A DNA stretch of 64,000 bases, taken from positions 290,357-354,356 of the forward strand of contig SAXG01000048.1 of assembly GCA_012932865.1 (NCBI GenBank). Direction: 5' to 3'. Source of the DNA: Amylostereum areolatum (taxonomy: Eukaryota > Basidiomycota > Agaricomycetes > Russulales > Stereaceae). The position numbers were made by a program, and so were the translations under genes. Below the pieces are notes generated by a model, which ran no database searches, was not told the DNA's origin, and worked only from the letters and a program-made list of their open reading frames with translations. This document shows positions 23,883-35,700 of the stretch, piece after piece; position 1 is the first letter of the stretch, and every line of letters starts with the position of its first letter.

Positions 23883-24974
23883 TTACGAATACCCGCAGTT
23901 TGTAATCCAGCCAATGGCATCTTCATTCGTTATTTCTTCCATAGCAAGATGGATGAGTTCAGCGCGCATGTGAGGTCCAGTGAAGTGGCTTTCATTACGG
24001 CGCAAGAAGGCTTTGATACTACTGAAAGCTTGCTCGATGGGATTCATGTCGGGGGAGTATGGTGGTAGGTATATAAGCTTTGCACCTGTCATTAAAACTG
24101 GTTAGTATACCTTGAAGCCGGAGCTTTCAGACAGCACAACGCACCACAGTCATTCTCAATGATCTCCCGCACTTCGTCTCCATGATGAAAGGCAACATTA
24201 TCCATGACTACCACAGAATTACGGCTTGGATTGTCTGGAGTATATGAGTTGAGAAGGGGTGCCTATATGAGCACAACACAGGCATAAGCATGACACAGAC
24301 ATCCAGAAGAAATTGAAGCGTACAACATCCTCCCGCAGAAAATGGAGGAACCTCTCACGGTTGACTGATCCTTCGAGAAGATCCAAAGCAATGATCCCAT
24401 CACAGGAGAGCACTGGGAGCATTGTCAGGCGTGTGCCATGGAAGAACAGGTCACGGCGGACGCATGCAGATCCCAGTGGTGCCCTTCCCATTGTCCGCTG
24501 ATGTGCCCGATCATCCACCCCAGATTCATCCAACCAGACTATGCTCTCCATGGGTATATCCCCCCAAGCTGCATCCCACATTGCGCGAACGGCATCGTTT
24601 CGTTCCAATGCCTCCTTTGATATCCGCTTGTGAGTGAGAGCAAGGCTGCGAACAGCGCGGGCGACGGTTGCAAGTGAAACGTACACTCCGAGCTCCTTGT
24701 CAAGACGGTCTTGAATCTCGTCAAGAAACATTGCTGGCTCTTGGACCAACCAGGAGTTGATGGATGTGAGCTCTCCAAATGAAAGGATGCGGGAGCGGCC
24801 ATGGGACAACAGTCCATGGGGACTATGCACTGAACCTGTCTCGCGATAAAGGCGGAGGATTTCATAGACTGTGCTTTTTGAGCACTGCGCGAGTTCAGTG
24901 ATCTCGGAGACTGTAAAACGCTCCCGCCATTCGACAATGCGTTCTCGAAGTTGAGGGTTAAGGGGAGGTGCCAT
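23883..24974 (-). CDS. Tc1/mariner-IS630-type DDE transposase
   Basis: Enzyme expected to cut and insert the element at TA sites. Three exons: 24324-24974, 24145-24234 and 23883-24085. The N-terminus holds a helix-turn-helix ([19 protein letters not shown]) that should bind the terminal repeats. The catalytic triad is visible: first Asp in [11 protein letters not shown], second in [11 protein letters not shown] (exon 2), and Glu in [12 protein letters not shown] (exon 3). I count 35 residues between the second Asp and the Glu, against 34 in classic Tc1. The [12 protein letters not shown] signature is typical of the superfamily. Both splice junctions keep the frame and reassemble the catalytic core. 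All three acidic residues are present, so the enzyme is probably active. It starts close to the right terminal repeat, as expected. Confidence 0.88.
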
Positions 24975-25054
24975 TGCGGTCAGGACTCAAGACACTGCAA
25001 AGCTGACCTCGCGACGCACAGCTGTCACTCCCGCAGCAGACGTGATTTCCCGAA

Positions 25055-25123
25055 AAGGCAATGTTTGGCTCTGACAAACAAGTTTCTCGACGCGCGGATT
25101 CCAGTCGGTTATGCAAACGGCTG
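25055..25123 (-). repeat. Right terminal inverted repeat (69 bp)
   Basis: Exact inverted copy of 21103-21171, followed by the TA target duplication at 25124-25125. Confidence 0.93.
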
Positions 25124-25125
25124 TA

Positions 25126-26112
25126 AATCTGACGGCACTGGTCTTCATATAATCCAGACTGTTCTCCAGATGTTATTCCCATCAACCTGAATCGTGCGTG
25201 GGGGGTAACACTAGCGGGAAACGGCCATCGTGGTGATGTGAGAGGCCAACAAGAAGCCAATCCCGGGAGTTTGGACAAACAGGCCTGGCAGTTAGACGTT
25301 GCAGGATTACACAATCTGATGTGGTCAGCGTATGAAACGTCGATGGACTTACGGCAAAAGCCGCAAAATGCGAAATCGATGCCAGATCGCCTTGCCACTA
25401 AGTAGTCCGAGGAGACATCAGATTACAGGACCTCCCTGCGCAATCCCTGCGAGTCGGGCGCCGTTCGTCTTCAAGTTGTTTTCCTCAGGCTGTCAGATGC
25501 GTTCTCTAGAAGCTATATTGCGTCCGAGGTATCATGATATCGATAGTAGCGCGGCGGTTCCAGATATCGCACCATTGACTTGGACCCCGTCACAGCAACG
25601 AGTCCTTCACTCAGGTTCCTACAAGCCTTCCCATTCAAAGTAACATCACTCACACGAGATCGATATTCAGAGTGCGCCGGACATATACTAGGTTCCCGCC
25701 CTAGTATCCATCCAATAGTGCCCAACTCACACGCAAGTTCCTAGAAAGTTCGGATGCATACAGTCTCTGTAGGTGCCTTAAGTTCGCCGTCTGTGCATCC
25801 ATTGTGCCATCATCAACGTGCACTGTGCTGCTTCCAACTGATCATCCGCGCTCATATCTCAATGCGAAAAGGTTCATGGGTGAGATCATGGTAGCACTTA
25901 CGGCGGCCTTTGCGCACGAGCTTCCAATACAGGCTAACCACAAGGAAACCGGGTGGCACTTAGACTTAGGAAGATCGAGTCTGCTAGGATAAAGGGGCTG
26001 GATCACTTTCGTATAGCCCTACCATCACCCGTCCACGCATATAAACGACATGCGCCTGCGCACCCTCCTACAACGTCATTCTCGTCCAGCAACGCCCCCA
26101 CCAACAAACACC
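25126..26112. other. Intergenic region and O-methyltransferase promoter
   Basis: No gene is seen here. A TATA-like box (TATAAA, 26040-26045) lies 68 bp before the O-methyltransferase start codon, followed by C-rich leader sequence. Confidence 0.4.
26040..26045 (+). promoter_or_regulatory. TATA-like box of the O-methyltransferase gene
   Basis: TATAAA sits 68 bp upstream of ATG 26113, a normal distance for a fungal promoter. The position is the only support. Confidence 0.4.
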
Positions 26113-28182
26113 ATGAGTCAGCCCGGTAAGTTATCTTGTCAATCGCGGATGGAGCGCTGGTCTAATCTTTGCTCAAAGATAGGTATGTTACCATGCCGTG
26201 TGAGATAGGTTACACAAGGGATACGGCTCACTGATCTCTCAGCATTCCCCGCGACGGTCTTGCGGAGCTCAAGGCATTGTCTAGCATCATTAACACATCC
26301 ATAGAAAAAATCGAGAGCAACTTAAAGACCAGCAAACTCCAGTTTCCGTCCATCTATACGCCGTTCACTTTCGAGTCGGAAGCTCCTCGCGCGGTCCCGG
26401 AGATACGGGATGCATCTGCCCTGATTGCTTCAGCGGCGGCTCAGATGATAGCAACGGTCCGCCCGCCTCCTGCGTCTGTCTGTACCTCAGCGATGCTGGT
26501 GAGCTATACGTCCGTTGGCGTTGTACTGTCGTTGATTTCTTGCACGTCCACAGTTTAGCATGCCCGCGGCTTTGAACGTCGTGTCGGAGGCCCACGTCGC
26601 AGAGGTTCTTCACAACGCCGGGTCCAAAGTGTGTCAATTGCTTCGTCTATTATCTCGTTTAGAGCGCTCATAGATATCATAGGGAATGCACATCAGTGAT
26701 ATCGCTCGTCCCAGCGGCGTCGACCCGGACAAGCTTTGTGAGTTTATCGCTTCTGTCGTCTCGGCGATCTTAGTGACGTGAAACCTGCCATAAAAAGCGC
26801 GCATACTTCGACTCCTGGTCACCAACCATATCTTCATCGAGGTCTCGCCGGACCATTTCGCCCACAACAGAGTATCGTCGGTTCTCGACAGCGGCAAGTC
26901 CGTCGACGAGATCTTGAAAGAGTGCGCCTTTTTCTGCATCTGAGATTATCCTCGTCTAACTCATTCCAATAGTCCCAAGAACAAGCACCACGGAACGCTG
27001 GGAATCGCAGCCGCGGTTGGCCACTTGTACGTTTATGTTCTCATGGTGCGACCCTTGCGATATTTACATCTATCTTCAGCGCAGACGAAGTCATGAGGTC
27101 GATGTCCTTCCTGTCCGACCATGTCCTGGATCCTGTCTCGGGCCACTCGAACGATATATCTGACCTTCCTTTCAACCGCGCTTTCGATTGCAAGGGCACG
27201 CTTCTCTGGAAATGGTACGACGACCCTTCCCAGCAACACCGTATGGCCAGGTTTGGGTTTACAATGGACGGGATCAAAAACATGGCCCCGGAAAACGCTA
27301 TAGTCGAGGGTATTATCTTTCCCTCCCGACGTGGAAACGTCGATGATGGTTCTAACCGAGTACGAACAGGGGTCGACTGGAAGGGTCTAGGCGAAAGCGC
27401 GTTGGTGGTCGACGTTGGCGGCGGAATCGGCTCGCAATGCCTAACTCTGGCACGGAACTGCCCCAACCTGAAGTTCATCGTTCAGGATCGCGACGTAGTC
27501 CTGAAGGTGGCGACCAAGGTTCGCACATACCTCTGATCTCCATCCGAGTCCCGTTCGCTAAGGTGACTCGTCTCCAAGTTTTGGAACGACGAGATGCCAG
27601 GCGCCTTGGCCTCTGGGAAGGTGACGCTTCAAGGTGAGTACGGCCTTCATCTTTCCATCGCAGAGCTCGCTGATGTTTTCTTTCCGTTCAGTTCACAACT
27701 TTCTTGAGGCGCAGCCGGTGAAGGATGCCGACGCGTTCCTCGTCCGGATGATCATGCACGACTACCCTGATGACACCTGCCTTGCGATCCTTCGCCACTT
27801 GCGCGCGTCCGCCAAGCCGTCCACTCAACTCGTCATAGTGGACAACATTATCGCGTACGCGTGCGAAGAACCGGCTGCCCAAGAAATCCCAGGCGCCACG
27901 CTGCCTTTGCCTCCCGCGCCCTTGCTCGCGAACCTCGGAGAAGCTAACGTGGTCCCCTACCTCATGGATGTTGAGGTACGATACTATCTCTTCGATAAAC
28001 GGACTAATACGCTGACTTTCCACCTTCACCCAAATCAGATGATGGGCATGACGGGAGGTTGGGAGCGCACCCTTACCCAGTTCCGTACTCTGCTGCAGAA
28101 GGCGGGATGGAAGGTCGTTCGCGTGCATCACGGCCTGCCCTTCGTCCTGAGTCACCAGAAGGTGATTGCTGTTCCTACGTAA
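26113..28182 (+). CDS. SAM-dependent O-methyltransferase (family 2, plant COMT-like)
   Basis: Transfers methyl from S-adenosylmethionine to a hydroxyl of a small molecule; such enzymes often act on fungal phenolics or polyketides. The first exon is only a few codons (MSQP). About ten further exons join in frame. The N-terminal half holds the dimerisation/winged-helix region (GMHISDIARPSGVDPDKL, RILRLLVTNHIF). The C-terminal half has the SAM-binding motif VVDVGGGIGSQ, then FIVQDRDVV, DADAFLVRMIMHDYPDD (with the His region of the active site), VIVDNI, and the C-terminal MMGMTGGWERT and LLQKAGWKVV blocks. The stop is at 28180-28182. Length and motif order match the family. No tailoring cluster is evident, although a P450 lies about 9 kb upstream on the other side of the transposon. 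Confidence 0.83.
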
Positions 28183-28393
28183 ACCGCAGTGAGCACGGGC
28201 AGGCGAATGTTGTACTGTATCGTCTCTTCGTGGTGGCACGGGAGTGTGCCGCTTTATGCATTTTTTTCGGGATGCGTCATCACGGTTCCTCAGTGTTCGA
28301 GCATTGTGAGGAATTCCTCGGCTTACTTATGTTACGATGGGACCGCGGTCGAGCAATCTCGCCAGACCTTCCTGCGGCGGGCCGGTACTCCGG

Positions 28394-29875
28394 CACTGCG
28401 GCGAACGGCGAGATTACTCCCGGGGAGAATCTACGTAGAATGAACAGATTCCCTCCTGATTCTCACCATATCCTGGATAGATTCTCTACCAGGGAGAATT
28501 TGCAGAGAGAACACGGATTCTCTCAGAATGTTCCCTCTAGATTATCCCGAGTTTCCGCCCAATTTCACAGCTGGAGCACTTATTCCCGTGTAAGCCCTCT
28601 TATTATTTCCGTGAGAAAAGTCGCGTCGTTGCGACTTCAATCGACGCGATTCTCTACCTCCCCACATCCATCTCGTTCTCCTTCATCCTCCACCCGATTT
28701 ATTATCGCACCACTATACGAGGCCGATTATCGTCCTGCTCGAGCGCTACACCCATGGTAAGTCTTCAAAAATTCGTTTACACTAGTACTGACTGTTGCTG
28801 CACACCGGACTGCAAAGAGAGCCGAGAAGGCTACAAAGGGTATCGTGTTTCGGGCATCTGTGTCGAGTCGTGTGGTGCGTCGAACCATTCTGTTTATCTA
28901 AGTGCGATTGATTACGCCAGCAGAAAATTTGAAGCGGCAGCGAAGACAAGATGCAGCGTACGTTGCTTCACACCCTTCCCTCGGAGTCCATCCCCTTCCC
29001 CGCCTTCCTGATGGTTTCTGATAGCATCAGCCCTGATATCAAATCCCTCCAGACGGTTGTTTATTGGCTCAATAAGGTGCGCATTTATTCTCTTAAGTCG
29101 ATCACTCCACCTTTCCCTCATTGATTATACCATAGGCAGTACAGCACTACATATACAGACAGCCCTTCTCCGAGGTGGGCAACACTTTGTTTAAGCCCGT
29201 CTTCTCAATCTTACTAATCTGTTTGCACTGCTAGACCCACAAAATCCCCTCTGAGTCCCTACACTCTGCTCCGCACTGGGAGATGGAGCTTCAGCTGGGA
29301 CCCCACTCGTAAACGACGGTGCGCTTCCTTCGAGGTTCGCGTAATGCAGTGTTGACTGATGACTTTCTCAGTTATCATAGACATGTTTACCTCCAATGGC
29401 GCTGGGATAGATGTTTGCGCGGGGGAAGTGGGGCTGGATGTATGCGTGAGGGTCATGAATGGGTAACCCTCCATCGTGGCACACGCACTTTACATCTACT
29501 ACAGTACTTGATAGACTCCGCTCATGCCTGTTATTGGTCTACATATGCAATGCGAGATCTAATACATTGTTGTCGTTTTTCTCAGCCGCCTGTGAGCAGA
29601 GGAATGCGAAGGAGGGGAATGTGAGGGGAGCAGGGGGATACTGCTGTTAAATATGTTTTTAAAAACTATTGGGTTATCATGCGAGCAGAACACGACCTGT
29701 GAGTAATATGCGCGGGATCGGTGTGGAATCTGCTGGGAATCAGCGCCGTATTTCGACCATTCTCCACAGGTTCTCCGGGGGGTGTAATCTGCTTAAAGTC
29801 TGCACGGAATCTGTGTGGAATCTGCTCATTCCCAGCGGATTCTCCCCTGGAGTAATCTCGCCGTTCGCCGCAGTG
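28394..29875. mobile_element. Element with 38-bp terminal inverted repeats (CACTG ends)
   Basis: The left end 28394-28431 and the inverted right end 29838-29875 match at 37 of 38 positions, starting CACTGCGGCGAACGGCGAG. Weaker similarity continues to about 75 bp. Many short GATTCT/GGAATC motifs lie inside both ends, like subterminal transposase-binding repeats. CACTG ends resemble CMC/EnSpm-type elements. TCCG lies next to both ends (with one extra G on the left), a possible short target duplication. The 1.48-kb interior has no transposase. It does contain an ATG directly followed by GTAAGT (28753) and a short spliced frame from 28951 (SIPFPAFLMVSDSISPDIKS) to about 29310; I do not consider that a proven gene. 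Confidence 0.5.
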
Positions 29876-30052
29876 TCCGTACTATGCATCAACTTTGCTG
29901 CTGTGAGCCTGCCGACGTTATATAGGTCTCTGTATATTACTTCTCAGGTCAACAAGATACATATAAAGAGCAATGTGCAAGAACTTCGGCAGAAACAAAG
30001 AGAGCCAACGTCCAGCATGTCGCGTAGGTATGTTTGGAGGCTGAATCTCAAG

Positions 30053-32170
30053 TCACCACATCTCCCCGCCGAACGGTGCGTCTTCGTCGAAATTGTCGTC
30101 CTCCCCGCCGAACAGTACGTCTTCGTCGAAATTGTGGTCCACGACATCCAGATCGTCCATATTGACGTCAATAGCACCAGCCTCGTCAGGATTGTCATTG
30201 AGACCAGGCAAGCCTCCGAGCTGCAGGCCCGGGACACCGACAGCAAAAAGATTGTTCATCGTGTTCGCCGCCGCGTGTTGCAAGTTGACATTGAACGCAG
30301 GTGCGACGAGATTAAACACGGCTGCATTCCCGGGCTGCGGGACGCCGAAACCGAAATGGTCCACATCGAATTCGACTTCACCAAAACCGAATATGTCCGG
30401 CATGAGAAAATCATTATCTTCCCTTCCATCCCAATCGACCACCACCCCGCACGCTTCAATCTCGGCAATCCGAGACGAGGAAATGCGACAGTTCTTGATT
30501 TCTACGGTCTGAAGCCTGTCGTCGTCGTGTCCTCCGTTTGCCCGGTGTCCAACGACATCCAGAAGTGTGGTAAAATCATATTGACCAGGACGTGAGATCT
30601 CTTCAGATAGATTGGCATTGGATAGGGACAAATGCTGAAGGCAAGGGAATGTTTTCAACTGCGCTTGAGTGTTTGAGTTTGCGGCCGAGCCTTCGTTTTC
30701 CGATGCGCCGGTTTTCATTTGGAGGGCGAGGATGGCAGGGCGGACATTCCGTCCTCGACAGGAGAGATACCTGACGGAGCGGAAATGGACAAAGGAAGTA
30801 TCCCATGCCACCCGGACATTATGCAGTGGTAGCAAATCCTCCAGATGCACGGCTGTAACACTCTCCGCATGCAATGCATGGATGACGGCCTCCACTGCGG
30901 TGACGACTGTTGAAGAACCGGTGCCTGTCGTGGAGGTTCTGAGGTGGAACAGGTTGTCTTCGCCCTCGAGATGGTCGTCGAAGTGCACAGCGCTGCGCCC
31001 GGTCCATGCCTGCGGCCTATGGATGATGGTACTGGTCCACCCTTTGACAGACCATGCATTTGGGAGGAAACAGTTGATGGAAATAGTGCGCAGGGGAAGG
31101 GGGTTTTGGGGATCCGTTGCTGCGGCAGGCAGATAGTCGCGCAAAGAGGTGCTCGCCGGATTTTCGAGGGACGAGAATGAGCGATGAATGAATGTTCGCG
31201 TTGAGGGTGGAATAACGATCCGGTTCCACAACCACTGTATCTTCGGTGCATCGTCGACGATCGTTATTGTATGAAGACACGGCAGCGCCAAGGGAGGAGC
31301 ATGTCCTGCGTCTGGATGAACGGTTTGTGGAATAGCGCATGTAAGGTTGAGGAGCTGCAGTTTGGGCATGGACGCCATCACAGATGAAAAGTGGGCCTCC
31401 GACTGCCACTTTGTCCCAACTCCATCAAGAGAAAGTTCGGTGAGATTGTGATACGGTCCCGGTGTTTGGAAGGGCGTGCAATGCTTCAGCTCAAGGTAGG
31501 CGAGCCGCGGAGCGTCACCAAGTATCAAATTTTGTGGAAGAAGGGTGTTTACCCATTTGTCTATTTCGATGGATAGACATTCCAGGACCGGGAGCGTGCG
31601 CTCCAGGGTTCGATGGAGTGAAGGGAAAGGAGACGAGCTGGCCACGTGAAGTCCGACACGCCGGACCCGATGCGCCTCCTGCAACGCGCTGTTGAGCTTC
31701 GTGAGGTCCTGATCGAACTTGAGGTGAGATGATATGGATATCGGCGTCTGCTTGGACCTGGAGAGCTGCTCGGGAGCCCATTTCGACATCGCACAGACAT
31801 CGTGGCCCCAGAAGCTGGGATGGTCCAACGCTATGTGACGCCACTGTCGACACACGTGGGTGACAGAAATCAACGTCTGAAAGCCCAACGCTTGGCGAGG
31901 AGCCACCGGGAGGAGTTCGGCCTGCGGAAGAAGGGCGAAGATACTAGCGAGGATCTCCGGGGGCAGACGGGATATGGAGTTGAGCTCGTTGCAGCGGGAT
32001 GCAACAGCCCTCGCGGCCTTCAAGATCTCCTTCAGATCCTCCCCAAGCTGCTGTCGCGCCCAACCAGCCTGCTTCATGTCCGTCGATACGGACACGGGTT
32101 GAAAGAGTGCCAGCCTCGATTGGAGGAGCGCATCCCATGGACTGTTGGTCGAAGGCTGGTATGTGAGCAT
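30053..32170 (-). CDS. F-box domain protein (agaricomycete type), acidic tail
   Basis: Single-exon gene of 705 residues. Residues about 55-120 form an F-box: a helix (LKEILKAARAVASRCNELNS), then SRLPPEILASIFALLPQ, and after a short spacer VTHVCRQWRHIALDHPSFWG. This is the common mushroom form, predicted to bind Skp1. The remainder has weak leucine-rich repeats (LAYLELKHCTPF, LQHLSLSNANL). The C-terminal 60 residues are very acidic with a near-duplicated NFDEDVLFGGED / NFDEDAPFGGE motif. It is only distantly similar to the F-box protein at 3279-5000. The start at 32170 is the first ATG; a further upstream exon is possible but no splice pair keeps the frame. The substrate is unknown. Confidence 0.75.
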   Translation of the reverse strand: MLTYQPSTNSPWDALLQSRLALFQPVSVSTDMKQAGWARQQLGEDLKEILKAARAVASRCNELNSISRLPPEILASIFALLPQAELLPVAPRQALGFQTLISVTHVCRQWRHIALDHPSFWGHDVCAMSKWAPEQLSRSKQTPISISSHLKFDQDLTKLNSALQEAHRVRRVGLHVASSSPFPSLHRTLERTLPVLECLSIEIDKWVNTLLPQNLILGDAPRLAYLELKHCTPFQTPGPYHNLTELSLDGVGTKWQSEAHFSSVMASMPKLQLLNLTCAIPQTVHPDAGHAPPLALPCLHTITIVDDAPKIQWLWNRIVIPPSTRTFIHRSFSSLENPASTSLRDYLPAAATDPQNPLPLRTISINCFLPNAWSVKGWTSTIIHRPQAWTGRSAVHFDDHLEGEDNLFHLRTSTTGTGSSTVVTAVEAVIHALHAESVTAVHLEDLLPLHNVRVAWDTSFVHFRSVRYLSCRGRNVRPAILALQMKTGASENEGSAANSNTQAQLKTFPCLQHLSLSNANLSEEISRPGQYDFTTLLDVVGHRANGGHDDDRLQTVEIKNCRISSSRIAEIEACGVVVDWDGREDNDFLMPDIFGFGEVEFDVDHFGFGVPQPGNAAVFNLVAPAFNVNLQHAAANTMNNLFAVGVPGLQLGGLPGLNDNPDEAGAIDVNMDDLDVVDHNFDEDVLFGGEDDNFDEDAPFGGEMW

Positions 32171-32746
32171 CCACTGGTGAAATCATAGCGAACGATGCAT
32201 AATCATACCTGCTGGGTGGGGTTGAAACCCCACCGTCAAAGTTGGGAGCATCTCGCGAATCGAACACGACTAGACTTGTTGTGTTTAACCCGGTTTCCAT
32301 ATCTTCCTTTGGGTACTCCAAGACTTGACCGATTGTGCACGACGTGTCCGGACTACAGTATTGCTTTCAAGTTGCTCTTGCTTCCGACTCGGGGATGAGG
32401 CAGAGGGCGAATATCAGAGGAAAGGTCGGTTAACGTTGGATGTCGTGCGCACTGAAGTGGCAACGATGAGGCCGACGTCAAGAGAGTCTGGAGTCACGGT
32501 GACCGATCGCCTAGAGGCTACTATGCGACGAAAACAAGTCGAAAGATTGTCGAAAGATGGAAAGCTTTCGGAAGGCGCCCGACGGTGAGGCCGCCGGGGG
32601 ACAGGTGGGTGTGTCGGAGATTGAAAGCGTGCCATCTCCGCCGCGCGTGGCTTCGCGGATTGCAAGCGCTTTTACTCAGTACTTACTCAACGTTCAACTC
32701 TCACCCTCGCATTGTCCTCGCTTCCGATTCTCTAGACGCTACGGAC
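32171..32746. other. Divergent promoter region of the F-box gene and MCM2
   Basis: No gene is seen. The region between these divergent genes holds both promoters; a pyrimidine-rich stretch (32690-32730) precedes the MCM2 start. Confidence 0.4.
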
Positions 32747-35700
32747 ATGGTAGGCTCACGGTCTACTCCCTTACAACTGCCTCCCTAACTTTTCAAAGTC
32801 GAATCAAACACCACGTCGCAACAAACGCGCAAGATCGCCCGCTCTTCCAAGTTCCTCACCCATAGGCCGTCCTACGCTAACTCGTCGCGCCTCGGAGCGT
32901 TCCTCGCTGCCACCTTCCTCTCCGATCCCTTTCTCCGACACGGACGACAGTCTGGACGACCGCGATGCAGTTCAAGATGTCAATGACGAAGAGGACGACG
33001 AGGGCGAAGATCTTTTTGCACAAAACATGGACGAGTGCGTGGTTTCTTTTCGCGCGGGGAGCGTCGCGTCTCACGCTCCTTCTCCAGAGATTACGCCGCC
33101 AACCAGCTGCTCGACCAATACTCGGACACGGGGCTTAACGATGAAGAAGAATTCGACGCTTTGTCCGCTGCTGCCCGACGCGCGGCGGAGGCCAAGATGG
33201 CGCGACGCGACCGCGCTGAGCGCGGGGGACGGGGACGACGTGCGGCGGCACGCAGCCGTGGACATGCCTTTATGGATAGCGACGACGCCGACGAGGAAGA
33301 TATGGGGGACGGCGGCCTGCTTTCGGGGATGAAAAGACGCGCGCGTCGTGATTACGATGAGAGGCGTGAGATCGACGATATGGAGGGTGTCGAGGACGTA
33401 TGTGATGGTGTTCCTTTACAGCGTTTTTCGGTCTAATCTTTCGTTGTAGGAGGTGCCTCTGGAACAGTTGAGCGACATTAAAGCCAAGTCTATCGTGGAA
33501 TGGATCGCCAATGACCGCGTCCGTCGGTCGATCGTCAAGCATTTCCGCCAGTTCCTTATGACTTACGTCGACGACCATGGGGCGTCCGTGTACGGGCAAC
33601 GCATCCGCAACCTCGGTGAAAGTACGTCCTTCGGCTCAGTCGTTCGAATGCGGTGCTAACGCCACACCAGTCAACTCGGAGTCGCTGGAGGTGTCCTACC
33701 TTCATTTGGCCCTCTCTAAGCCCATTCTGGCCTACTTTCTCACCAACTCCCCCACCTCAATGCTCGAGATTTTTGATGAAGTAGCCTTGAGTGCCATCCT
33801 GGTTTACTACCCTAACTACGAGCGCATCCACTCGGAGGTCCACGTCCGCATCACCGACCTCCCACTCAGCCTGTCCCTCCGGGACCTCCGACGAAGCAAT
33901 CTTAACAACTTGGTCCGCATATCCGGCGTCGTCACCCGGCGGAGCGGGGTTTTTCCCCAGCTCAAATACGTCAAGTTCGACTGCAGGAAATGCGGCGGTG
34001 TCCTTGGTCCGTTCTTCCAAGATGCCACCAAGGAGGTTCGGATCAGTTATTGCGCGAATTGTGAGAGCAAGGGCCCCTTCACTGTCAACTCTGAACAGGT
34101 GGGTCGTTCGCTTATGTGCAGGAACACGTTTGACGCTACTCCTCCAGACGGTCTACCGGAACTACCAGAAGATGACTTTGCAGGAATCTCCCGGGTCTGT
34201 ACCCCCGGGTCGCCTTCCCCGCCACAGGGAGGTGGTCCTCCTCTGGGACTTGATCGACAGCGCGAAACCGGGCGAAGAAATTGTGCGCGACCTCTCCTTT
34301 CTTCTCCTGGACGGTTTCCTGACCAATGCCACCAGGAAGTAACGGGCATCTACCGCAACAACTTCGACGCCTCCCTCAACTCCAAGAACGGCTTCCCCGT
34401 CTTCTCCACCGTCATCGAGGCCAACCACATCAACAAAAAGGAGGACCTGTTCGCCGCCTTCCGACTGACGGAGGAGGACGAGAAGGAGATTCGCGCGCTC
34501 GCGCGGGACGAGCGCATCCGGAAGCGCATCATCAAGTCGATCGCGCCGTCCATCTACGGCCACGAGGACATCAAGACCGCCATCGCGCTCTCGCTCTTTG
34601 GCGGGGTGTCCAAGGACATCAACCGCAAGCTCCGCATCCGGGGCGACATCAACGTGCTCCTGCTCGGCGACCCGGGAACCGCCAAGTCTCAATTCCTAAA
34701 GTACGTGGAGAAGACGGCGCACCGGTCGGTGTTCGCGACGGGCCAGGGCGCGTCCGCGGTCGGGTTGACGGCGAGCGTGCGGAAGGACCCGATCACGCAG
34801 GAGTGGACGCTCGAGGGCGGGGCGCTGGTGCTCGCGGACAAGGGCACCTGCCTGATCGACGAGTTCGACAAGATGAACGACGCGGACCGGACGTCGATCC
34901 ACGAGGCGATGGAGCAGCAGTCCATCTCGATCTCCAAGGCCGGGATCGTGACCACGCTCCAGGCGCGGTGCGCGATCATCGCGGCCGCGAACCCGATCCG
35001 CGGGCGGTACAACCCCACGATCCCGTTCCAGCAGAACGTGGAGCTGACCGAGCCGATCCTGTCGCGGTTCGACGTGCTGTGCGTGGTGAAGGACGCGGCG
35101 GACCCGGTGCAGGACGAGCTCTTGGCGCGGTTCGTGGTCGGCAGCCATTTGAGGAGCCATCCCAAGTTCGAGGCGGCGACGGACGAGATGGAGGTGCAGA
35201 CGACGCTGGACGCGGACGTGCGTGGATTCCCTTCTCCCCACTTGTCTCAGCCTGACCCGGTGCTCCTCCGCGCGGCAGATCATCCCGCAAGACCTCCTGC
35301 GCAAGTACATCATGTACGCGCGCGAGAAGGTCCGCCCGAAGCTGTTCGAGCTCGACCAGGAGAAGCTCTCGCGGCTGTTCTCCGACCTGCGGCGGGAGTC
35401 GCTCGCCACGGGCTCGTCGCCGATCACGGTGCGGCATCTGGAGGGCATGCTGCGGATGGCGGAGGCGAGCGCGAAGATGGCGCTGAGGGAGTACGTCCGC
35501 GCGGACGACATCGACGTCGCGATCTCGGTCGCGGTCGAGAGCTTCGTGAACACGCAGAAGATGTCGATCAAGAAGACACTGCAGCGGGTGCGTGGAGCCT
35601 TGTTCGGTTTGCTGTGGGTGAGCGTAGGGCTGATGGGGGCTTCTTTTTTCGCTTGGGGGGATGCAGGGCTTCAGGAAGTACTTGACGCAGGCACGGGATC

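Larger units (their letters stand above)
21103..25123. mobile_element. Tc1/mariner-like DNA transposon carrying two genes
   Basis: The ends are perfect 69-bp inverted repeats, 21103-21171 and 25055-25123, beginning CAGCCGTTTGCATAACC. Both are flanked by TA (21101-21102 and 25124-25125), the target duplication of the IS630-Tc1-mariner superfamily. Inside are a minus-strand DDE transposase (23883-24974) and a plus-strand passenger gene (21670-23716), which converge and together fill nearly all of the 4021 bp. Perfect terminal repeats and two open genes suggest recent movement. Most autonomous elements of this group are much shorter (often 1.3-2.5 kb) and encode only the transposase, so the passenger is notable. 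Bases 21172-21669 hold the passenger promoter and 5' region and show no other frame. Confidence 0.88.
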
